IMG/VR virus record: IMGVR_UViG_3300020165_000170
Span: 1-22,306 of that record
DNA from: a virus
Direction: 5' to 3' (one strand)
DNA length: 22,306 bases
A program made the translations under genes and the position numbers. Positions 17,501 through 22,306 of this stretch are shown piece after piece (position 1 is the stretch's first letter; every line of letters starts with the position of its first letter). Under the pieces are notes generated by a model that did no database searches, was not told the origin of the DNA, and saw nothing but the letters and a program-made list of their open reading frames with translations.

Positions 17501-17962
17501 AATACCAGCATTAGCTGAAATATTCTCTCCATCAGCAAATTCAAATGTTTCAAAATCACTACCGACTCCTTCATATGCAACATGAAGTAGTGGTTGATCT
17601 GTTGCTGTTCCAGCAGTAAATCCAACCACCTTTGCGCTAACACCAGTGGTAGCACCAGTAATTAAAACAGGAATATCTGCATTGAAATATTGAGAAGGGT
17701 CAATAGTTTCCCCAGTAAAGGTATTTGCTAATTTGAGAGTTGCTACATTGATCAAACTAATCTGGCCCGGTATGACCATTGCACCTTCATCGAAAATATG
17801 GCTCCCGTGACGTTCTATTTGATTTTGTAAAGCAGATTGTAATTGAGTTAGTTCCCTTGCTTGTATTGCAAAGCCGGGTCTAAACAGTGTTTTTACAAAA
17901 TTATCTTCTTCTGCAAAATCATCAAAGTATGGGGCAACATTTAAGTTTTTAATTTCTGGCAT
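11576..17962 (-). CDS. Very large virion protein with N-terminal DUF4815-type domain
   Basis: At 2128 residues this is the largest gene here. The N-terminus (APYFDDFAEEDNFVKTLFRP, then GFAIQARELTQLQSALQNQI and ERHGSHIFDEGAMVIPGQ) is the hallmark of DUF4815 proteins, large structural proteins of marine myoviruses, probably baseplate-periphery or fibre components. Central parts contain modules such as VAGVFQSGEKITTSD and IITGQSSGASASITA. A poly-proline hinge (RPPPPPPPTNRRQ) falls near residue 1480, followed by a conserved beta domain at about 1505-1625 (DPLAMTFRV, FLTSVDIFFSHRDENIPVIC, EYAIVLASNSPEHKVWISLL). Near 1774 there is IDDEIMYYE followed by RAQESTTAAAHSAGATVEFY, a repeat known in phage fibre-like proteins. 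It occupies the place of T4 genes 9-12 and wac, suggesting it replaces long/short-fibre attachment parts. Start lies one base after gp8. Confidence 0.93.
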   Translation of the reverse strand: MPEIKNLNVAPYFDDFAEEDNFVKTLFRPGFAIQARELTQLQSALQNQIERHGSHIFDEGAMVIPGQISLINVATLKLANTFTGETIDPSQYFNADIPVLITGATTGVSAKVVGFTAGTATDQPLLHVAYEGVGSDFETFEFADGENISANAGITHTTSYGNDVASATTFTSPLNVATATADELAGPTGPASRLGRAVKVESGVYYVRGFFLQNNEEALILDPYDINPSFLVGFNVTETIVTPEEDASLLDNSTGSTNFAAKGAHRLKLALSLVKLPRATVTDENFVQLMDVLNGAIRSVAKYTDYAELEQNLARRTHDESGDYTVKPFEFEVSESVTINENVGRFALGEETESGNVASTDLLTLKVSTGKAYLKGKEVGIPHPRLLDINKSRDFNTINAGITTAELGNFVNVTNLYGSPDVSVISGETTQFKQIDLFDTATSSRGSASGTKIGIARARGLEYSTGTVGASSTNTESVYKLFLFDVKMFVELTLSGTPSPTLIATHTNGGTQVKGVSSGATGFVFASGTSSTKVLLTSVAGVFQSGEKITTSDSAETDDVVEDSGNADLTITKIDVRSFGDVKQVFMDDDDSGQDFTADIVTETDQALDFILLEESANRTEGNLITESSDDVSVERKFTAKLKQPEKNLLVYKGPKKVIKTHLTTANAGLSDTQYTIRKQFVGTTVGNAVTFNAGAGETFVAFAEKDYTLSVLTAGGGASQGDVVSVSSTIAGAGTSAITITDATNLPTGTKVKLIATILKTSVNQKNKTVQLMKKLSVNPGDTDAFGTRPTDRTISLGRADVFKLVAVLDSEEVSTAVTMPSLTLGTITGSFTRGERIIGSSSGSEGRIIDISSPMEYVLTSTTDFSTVDIITGQSSGASASITAVTVGSENITNNYILDTGQRDNFYDIARIVKKQNASNPTGKLVVVYDYFEHGTGDVFTVDSYIDVADQMTYEDIPTYSATKIDPDAPAPTGEFPLIDCYDFRPRVEDIAGTSATLTTTDEVTGHSFDFFSRQYDGTGSSISNVPKPDSFIQSDFEFFLPKHVIVELTSSRNILIKEGASAEIPTLPLTSQANMLLATLFLPAYTFSPKDVEIKRERHQRFTMKDIGKIERRLQNVEYIASLNLLERSAQDLEVTDAAGLNRFKSGFVVDNFAGHRTGDVANVDYKCSIDPENKELRPKHKMQNIGLSEQATTDSQRTANGYQKTGDVLTLPYTETVLTEQLVATRVERVMPILLSTWRGVIELDPFGDDWFETEVRPALVVSVAHDFDFAVATPDNVLGAIWNSWQSQWAGVVEVTGVPEAQGGANAFSRSISVARRAGEAPTSVGIANLERIGNGFRIITKGVRPFVRLTQIKFVGDGFRPNARLYTFFDRTAVSQFVTMTSEFTSEAADEGLTTAPPGSSLITDASGHVEGFLDIPDPTIAGNPQFSTGEVEFRLTTSTTDVRTTDPASSGSAYYQAKGLFEQTVDISLQLRPPPPPPPTNRRQVYIDAQPAPPDECGDPLAMTFRVTEGSGNINDSTNEIVGGCFLTSVDIFFSHRDENIPVICEIRNTYNGQPSSELLPFGRVVKPARDIIPDLTAETPTTFTFASPVFVRPEIEYAIVLASNSPEHKVWISLLGETPVGGGPTLGTQPHLGTLFKSHNNTAWAISPEEDLKFRLKRAVFDIGAAGKVTLENNALPSKRLKINPLTFTHGDTALKVTHKDNGMYNTANNVTISGVSSGLSTTLSAAITSTATTLTLTSGTNFDKTTGKFANTADTTPRFYIKIDDEIMYYETISGTAVSTLVRAQESTTAAAHSAGATVEFYQLHKVPLSEVNKTHTAIANTDLDSYSILLTSSPVFDGGAGSSAENGGSVVFASENHIINTGFTQIGILEPESTSVSATAQLTTGTSVSGSETSFTKTSAANAIDITLNDNIEFDNTFMIASPINETNEMGGVKSYNTDLIMKSPLKNLSPVIDSKRSSWVSVSNRINNIDSASDLASNLTFVASTEPEGDSNAAIYVTKKVILENPATAIKILLTAHRPATSDIKVLFKILGAQDSVDFDDLNYEFINTDGSPDRFVNPSLDQDDFQEYEYSAGVTDDGIGTPLDEFIAFSIKIVMQGTNMSEPPRLKDLRALALAL
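11785..11792 (-). promoter_or_regulatory. Possible internal late promoter ahead of the gene 13-17 cluster
   Basis: An exact minus-strand TATAAATA lies inside the 3' end of the DUF4815 gene, about 210 bases upstream of the small coiled-coil gene. It could boost expression of genes 13 to 17. It encodes Phe-Ile-Asn-Thr codons in frame and may be chance in AT-rich coding DNA. Confidence 0.35.
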
Positions 17963-17963
17963 A

Positions 17964-19493
17964 TTAGAATTCCACTATAATTTTTATATCTTCAGTTTGG
18001 TCCGTAGCTCTTGATATTGGTCTTCTGTTCTCTTTATATATAATATCACCACTATCATATGCCAACTCTGGATTTGCATATCCATCTGTAAAAGTAATAG
18101 TACTGGCATTAGTTAGGGTGACAGCACTATCTGCTGTCGAATCGGGGGTTGCTGCTGCTGAAGATGTACCACCAGTTACAGCATTAGCGCCACTGAAGGC
18201 AACATAACTACCAGTAGTTGAATTAGCGCCTGTTCCAAAATCAGCATGTCGTTCTTGTTGATAATATAGTATCAAATTAGAACTATCATATTCAACAACT
18301 TTTCCAACTGCACCTGTAGATGCTTGAGTGATTTTTTCATCAGGAGTAAATGTTCCCGAAACTGATGCAAACTTTAATGCGTATACTTGTCTAGCAGTAG
18401 ATGCCGTCGCAACGGTAGAACTTCCAAAATTAGTTGGGTCCACAACAATTCCAACATTTCTAAAATCATTTCCTGCCAAAATATCATCTGACTCTGCACC
18501 GGAAAATGTTGTGTTAATCATTGCATAATGAGCGCCCAACTCTTTTACTGCATTAGAACCGTGGCCACCTTTGGGTGATATAATAACATCTATAGCACTA
18601 CCAGAACCACCAATAGCAGATGCTGATGTAAGCGCACTATCAGAGAAGGTAAATCCAGAACCTAGATTAATTGTTCCAAATGTATAACCAGAACCAGCAG
18701 TATGCACACCAGATGTTGTTGATGCAACTGTTCCAAATGCTTGAATCTGATTACTAGAAATTACAATTCTTGCAATGGCTCCAGAGGAAGTTCCCGCATT
18801 AGAACCATCACCATAAATTGCTGCATAGTAAGTTCCATCTGTTAGTCCAGTACCCACATTTGTCACTCGTAACGATTCAACCGCACCGTCAACGGCAGCT
18901 GCACTTACCGTGCTATCAGTCTCGGCGGACATGAAATCAGTTGTTAAGAATTTAGTTGCATTGGAGGCAGAAATTGTGTACATATACTTGAGAACATAAC
19001 CGCCCGCTGTAAATAGAGTTGTTCCCTCTGTTGTGGGTTCTGATCCATCAAATGCAGATGCGGCCGTATTTGCACCAACTGGAATATTACTAATAACTTT
19101 ATAAACTCTATTTGCTGATGTTCTAAAATAGAATGTTGAATTGTAAAGTGTAGAAGCACCAGAGTCTGTAGTACTCGCAGAACTATAGTCATCTCTATAC
19201 ATGTCAAAGGTAGTGCCATCAGACCAATCTCTTCTAGGAACACAGTTAATTACATCCGAAGATGCAATCTTTTTAGCAGCAATCATCTGGTCCCAAAAAT
19301 AAAATTCGTCAGATACACTATCCAAAGGAGTTGGTGGTGTAGAATCAGTTGCTCCGGTTCCATCATTGGTGCTGTTAAATTCTGTGGATTTACCAATAAA
19401 CATGTAGTAAGTTGATGCCGCAGATTCACTAAAAGATTCTGTGAACTGCGAAGCATTATGTAGTTTAAATTTTTCTGTGATGATTGCTACCAT
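17964..19493 (-). CDS. 8: Baseplate wedge protein gp8, expanded
   Basis: A baseplate wedge subunit that in T4 dimerises and links gp7 and gp10 during wedge assembly. The identity is fixed by the two ends: CVPRRDWSDG at residues 84-93 (T4 VIPRRDWGD) and the C-terminus IIYKENRRPISRATDQTEDI at 484-503 (T4 MIYMENRPPIIMAMDQTEEI). The N-terminal EKFKLHNASQFTESF and YYMFIGKSTEF also fit. It has 509 residues versus 334 in T4; most of the surplus lies between about residues 200 and 470 and is Gly/Ser/Thr/Ala-rich, with modules like SGTFTPDEKITQASTGAVGK, which recur in the neighbouring DUF4815 protein. It is the first gene after a doubled late promoter; the AGGA site is seven bases before the ATG. Confidence 0.95.
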   Translation of the reverse strand: MVAIITEKFKLHNASQFTESFSESAASTYYMFIGKSTEFNSTNDGTGATDSTPPTPLDSVSDEFYFWDQMIAAKKIASSDVINCVPRRDWSDGTTFDMYRDDYSSASTTDSGASTLYNSTFYFRTSANRVYKVISNIPVGANTAASAFDGSEPTTEGTTLFTAGGYVLKYMYTISASNATKFLTTDFMSAETDSTVSAAAVDGAVESLRVTNVGTGLTDGTYYAAIYGDGSNAGTSSGAIARIVISSNQIQAFGTVASTTSGVHTAGSGYTFGTINLGSGFTFSDSALTSASAIGGSGSAIDVIISPKGGHGSNAVKELGAHYAMINTTFSGAESDDILAGNDFRNVGIVVDPTNFGSSTVATASTARQVYALKFASVSGTFTPDEKITQASTGAVGKVVEYDSSNLILYYQQERHADFGTGANSTTGSYVAFSGANAVTGGTSSAAATPDSTADSAVTLTNASTITFTDGYANPELAYDSGDIIYKENRRPISRATDQTEDIKIIVEF

Positions 19494-19516
19494 TTTCAGT
19501 TCCTATGTTCTCTGGT

Positions 19517-19530
19517 TATTTATATTTATA
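19517..19530 (-). promoter_or_regulatory. Tandem overlapping late promoter boxes for gene 8
   Basis: The minus strand reads TATAAATATAAATA, two exact TATAAATA boxes overlapping by two bases, ending 23 bases before the gp8 ATG and starting within ten bases of the upstream stop codon. Either copy gives a short leader that includes the AGGA ribosome site. This is the likely start of the transcript for gp8, the DUF4815 protein and the gene 13-17 cluster. Confidence 0.85.
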
Positions 19531-19537
19531 ACGGTAA

Positions 19538-22306
19538 TTATACAGTAAATGCAGAATCTATTAGTATGCTTGCTCTAGTTCCATCCTCATGAAGAATGTC
19601 ACTTCCAGCATCAGTTGATGAATCGTCTGTACCATCAAATACTATACTGCCGCCACCCGAATTATCAGTACCATCCTCTAATGGTATATTCATTCCTATA
19701 TCTATGTAGATATCTGAACTGTATGAAATATTATCAAAGGTTGAGTTCAAATAATTTTGGTGTGGAATAACTCCAACTTTATCTGTTTCATCCTCAACTT
19801 CAATTCTGGTGTTTTCTAAAGTTAATTTATTATTTACTCCAAATGCAGTTGCATTCTCCAATAAAATGTCATCGCCATAAGTTGTTGCAACTGTACTTTC
19901 ATCTTCTTGTTTGAAGAAACCTTGTTCAGCTTGTTCTAATAATATTCCTGTTGTTTCTGAAGACTCTGTAGTGTTGTTTGGGTCTTCACTAATATCAATT
20001 ATTACTCTTCTGATTATATCTTCAATTGTTGGACCAAATTCTGAATCTTCACTCAATAACAATCCAGGCGCACCATCAGTGCCGTCTTCTAGCTTAACCT
20101 GACCGAATGTTAGATTTACATGAGTTTCAGCAACACCATCCTCAAATAATATTATACCACCTGTTTCTAAAAGAACTTGATCATCTCTATTGGAAGATGA
20201 AGTATCTGTTCCATTCAGAAGCAAAGTATTAGCAATAACACCATCTATGTTTATTGGTTTAACTTTACTTATGTCACTAATAGAAATCCCATTATTTGTG
20301 TCTTCCATAAGAAGATCACCTTCGTCATTCACTCCATCCGAAACTGCAATGACAGCCACATGATGTGCTTCTTGTGCAGACTTACTTGCAATGGTTCCTA
20401 ATTCAGTCTCAACTCTTGTTCTCTCTGTACCAAATGGCCTTTCGCCCAATCTTATCAAACCAAAGGAGTTTGCAGTATTACCAAAAGATTCTGTTGGTAA
20501 AGTAATACCAACACTTCTAACTAAAGAAACATCAGAATTTGTTTGAGCCTTAACCAATGAACTACCAGTTGGAAGTGAATTGTGAGCCGTTGGTAAATCT
20601 ACAGGATATCTACTATATGGTTGTATGCTGCCTGATTTTCCTGATCTCTCTGATAAAACAAATCCACCGTCTTCATTTATAATTGCATCATGATTTATTC
20701 CAACTGGTTTATTAATTCTTTCATGAACAAATCTATTGAAAGTTACCGGTTCATTTTCTAAGTCTATTGGATTTCCAGATTCATCAAGCAAATCACTACC
20801 AGCATTTTTGGAGTCTTGCAGCGACAATCCATCCTGTGTCCCGTCAAGAATTAAATTATTAGACTCAACGACTGTCTCTTTGGAAAATCCATTTACATGA
20901 AAATCATCTTCAGTTAATAGTTTGTCATTTACACCCAATCTCTCTTCATTTGTTTCAAGTTGGATTGTAAATTCATTTTCAGATTGTTTCGCAGTGAAGG
21001 TTTCTTGTAAAAGTAACGCTTCATCTTCCAGTAAGAAAAATTCTTCTGTGTCACTTATACTAGCTGAACTTTCCAGAACTATTACTTCATCTTGAGCTCC
21101 TGACTGTAAGTCCATAGTTCCTAATGATCTACGAACAAACCTAAAGAAGTCTGGATCGCCAGAAAATGCAGATATGGATATTGCATCTGTAAGATCAGAT
21201 AATGTCATTGGTTCTGATATTGGTGTGGCAATACTGACCTTACCAAATACAGCAAACCCAGCTGGGTGTACAGCCTTTTTTAACTCATTAAGATATTCAT
21301 TTGTACCAGCACCTGTTTGAACTTCATATGAGAATTGTTGATAGAAGAAAGAATCTTGTAATCTATTCAAGTCCTCACCAAGTATACTCTCAATATTATT
21401 TCCATATCCTGAAATATCATCTCTTTCAACATCAACAGATGCTGTTATTTTCGCAATGTCTGCACCAACGATAGTTCCTGTAAATCCACCAGAAGTTGTG
21501 ATTGTGGTAGTACCGGCAGAAAAGTCTATTCCATTAACTTCATGAATAACACTACTTCCGGCGTGTGTGGATGAAGAATCAGTTCCATTAAGAGCAAGAA
21601 CTCCTGTCTCTGGATCAATTTCTCCTAGTAATAATCCACCTTCTTCCAATTCAATATTTCCAAACGAAGCAACACCATCAGCATTGCTACTTTCATCTAT
21701 TACTTCTGATCCAGCATTTAACCCGTTAGTATCTGTTCCATCTAAGAGAATTTTACCAGTGTCATCAAAATCACCATCTAAAATTATTTGCTCGTTCTGT
21801 TCTGAATATGAATCAAATGTGCTTCTAAAAGGATCAAGTGCAGTGATAAATGATTCATCCTCATCCTCAAGAACTATTGTGTCACCATTAAGTTCACCGA
21901 TAATAAATCCACCAACATTTGTCGAATCAGTATCAGTACCATCTAAAATAACATGACCAGAAATCGTAACAACACTTCTAAATTGACCAGCAGTTTCTAA
22001 AACAATCTCTTCTGATAAATCGCTTTCAACAATGACACTAGATGCATCTTCAAGCAGAGGTGCATTTTTATTTGTTATAGTTTCAATAATAAAGTCTGTC
22101 CAGATTGAGTCCGGTGAAGAAACAAATGCATTCGTTAGTGTTTCAATTGTAGATTGAGCATTAACTGTGTTTCCACCACTATCTACTTTAGAATCTCCTG
22201 TAATAGTTTCTCCAACAATAAAATTTATATCGTTGCTGGATATGAATTTTAAGTTTGCAGCAGCATCAAGAATTAATGCAGTTGCACCCGAAGTACCACC
22301 AGTAAT
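19538..22306 (-). CDS. Repeat-rich virion structural protein, 5' end missing
   Basis: The frame is open from the right edge to the TAA at 19538, giving at least 922 residues without a start inside the window; the TTG at 21649 is an internal Leu codon, not a start. I do not recognise a family domain. The visible N-terminal part has ITGGTSGATALILDA and INFIVGETITGD, modules shared with gp8 and the DUF4815 protein. The rest is acidic, with many units such as ILLDGTDTNGLNAGSEVIDE, IVFDGTDDSSTDAGSDILHE and KLEDGTDGAPGLLLSEDS. Between them are less repetitive parts (FFYQQFSYEVQTGAGTNEYL, LKKAVHPAGFAVFGKVSIAT at about 21240-21360). Adjacent to gp8, in the region where T4 has gene 7, it is probably a baseplate or tail-surface protein. 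There is no evident homology to T4 gp7. Confidence 0.85.
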   Translation of the reverse strand: MTGGTSGATALILDAAANLKFISSNDINFIVGETITGDSKVDSGGNTVNAQSTIETLTNAFVSSPDSIWTDFIIETITNKNAPLLEDASSVIVESDLSEEIVLETAGQFRSVVTISGHVILDGTDTDSTNVGGFIIGELNGDTIVLEDEDESFITALDPFRSTFDSYSEQNEQIILDGDFDDTGKILLDGTDTNGLNAGSEVIDESSNADGVASFGNIELEEGGLLLGEIDPETGVLALNGTDSSSTHAGSSVIHEVNGIDFSAGTTTITTSGGFTGTIVGADIAKITASVDVERDDISGYGNNIESILGEDLNRLQDSFFYQQFSYEVQTGAGTNEYLNELKKAVHPAGFAVFGKVSIATPISEPMTLSDLTDAISISAFSGDPDFFRFVRRSLGTMDLQSGAQDEVIVLESSASISDTEEFFLLEDEALLLQETFTAKQSENEFTIQLETNEERLGVNDKLLTEDDFHVNGFSKETVVESNNLILDGTQDGLSLQDSKNAGSDLLDESGNPIDLENEPVTFNRFVHERINKPVGINHDAIINEDGGFVLSERSGKSGSIQPYSRYPVDLPTAHNSLPTGSSLVKAQTNSDVSLVRSVGITLPTESFGNTANSFGLIRLGERPFGTERTRVETELGTIASKSAQEAHHVAVIAVSDGVNDEGDLLMEDTNNGISISDISKVKPINIDGVIANTLLLNGTDTSSSNRDDQVLLETGGIILFEDGVAETHVNLTFGQVKLEDGTDGAPGLLLSEDSEFGPTIEDIIRRVIIDISEDPNNTTESSETTGILLEQAEQGFFKQEDESTVATTYGDDILLENATAFGVNNKLTLENTRIEVEDETDKVGVIPHQNYLNSTFDNISYSSDIYIDIGMNIPLEDGTDNSGGGSIVFDGTDDSSTDAGSDILHEDGTRASILIDSAFTV
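19550..19690 (-). repeat. C-terminal LLEDGTD repeat cluster of the right-edge protein
   Basis: Near the C-terminus three units follow each other: IPLEDGTDNSGGGS, IVFDGTDDSSTDAGSD, ILHEDGTRASILIDS. These are the cleanest copies of the consensus hydrophobic-(E/D)-DGTD-(Ser/acidic)-AGS. Confidence 0.7.
20035..20232 (-). repeat. Central LLEDGTD repeat cluster of the right-edge protein
   Basis: Units in order: TLLLNGTDTSSSNRDDQ, VLLETGGIILFEDGVAE, and after a short strand VKLEDGTDGAPGLLLSEDSE. The LLSEDSEFG copy is close to LLGEDSDFL in gp14. Confidence 0.65.
20778..20870 (-). repeat. LILDGT repeat unit of the right-edge protein
   Basis: One longer unit, NLILDGTQDGLSLQDS followed by KNAGSDLLDESGN, with the same order of hydrophobic strand, DGT, acidic linker, NAGSD and LLDE as in the other clusters. 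Less regular than the terminal cluster. Confidence 0.5.
21530..21970 (-). repeat. N-proximal DGTD repeat cluster of the right-edge protein
   Basis: Successive units: GHVILDGTDTDSTNVGGF, IIGELNGDTIVLEDEDES, then after a spacer IILDGDFDDTGK, ILLDGTDTNGLNAGSEVIDE, ELEEGGLLLGEIDPETG and LALNGTDSSSTHAGSSVIHE. The spacing of DGTD motifs is irregular (about 25-60 residues), which argues for repeated modules rather than a strict tandem array. Confidence 0.65.

Noticed and set aside
19538-21649. TTG at 21649 as the start of the right-edge protein
   Set aside because: The frame stays open upstream to the window edge with the same repeat type, and no ribosome site precedes the TTG.
1-22306. tRNA genes, CRISPR arrays, integrase or insertion sequences
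   Set aside because: No cloverleaf, regularly spaced DNA repeat, transposase-like frame or attachment-like repeat was seen; gaps between genes are all about 100 bases or less.

Overview
This window is a contiguous late structural block of a T4-like (T-even related) tailed virus with a contractile tail. The gene order on the minus strand, the AT-rich composition and the protein variants (a very large DUF4815-type protein, a long gp14, aspartate/glycine-rich structural repeats) fit the marine branch that infects cyanobacteria, SAR11 and similar bacteria. The host cannot be fixed from this window: there is no tRNA, metabolic gene or attachment site. Almost every base is coding, and all genes but one lie on the minus strand.

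Layout in the direction of minus-strand transcription (right to left): an incomplete repeat-rich structural protein running off the right edge (19538-22306); baseplate wedge gp8 (17964-19493); a 2128-residue DUF4815-type virion protein (11576-17962); a small coiled-coil protein (11328-11576); neck proteins gp13 and gp14; tail completion protein gp15; terminase subunits gp16 and gp17; then, past a short divergent region, tail sheath gp18, tail tube gp19, portal gp20, a tiny gp67-like core protein (1789-1953), an 82-residue protein in the gp68 position, a 153-residue protein with no T4 counterpart that I recognise, prohead protease gp21, and the start of scaffold gp22 (1-396, cut by the left edge). 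This is the T4 order 8-[ ]-13-14-15-16-17-18-19-20-67-68-21-22. The DUF4815 gene and the small coiled-coil gene stand where T4 has 9-12 and wac.

Regulation can be read directly. Perfect matches to the T4 late promoter box TATAAATA lie just upstream of gp22, gp18 and (as two overlapping copies) gp8, all on the minus strand. A fourth, on the plus strand, lies 5 bases before the only plus-strand gene, a 99-residue HNH-like zinc protein inserted between genes 17 and 18. Within the transcription units genes overlap by 1-14 bases or abut, suggesting translational coupling.

The most unusual aspects are: (1) short acidic repeats of the type LLLEDGTD...AGS..LLE, which occur in at least five different virion proteins (gp18, gp14, the 153-residue protein, the DUF4815 protein and the right-edge protein); (2) a second shared module (SGA-G-V ... 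F-GE-I-G) in gp8, the DUF4815 protein and the right-edge protein; and (3) the antisense HNH-like gene, which appears to have lost both catalytic histidines, has a palindrome over its promoter, may give a leaderless mRNA, and abuts gene 17 tail to tail with no spacer.
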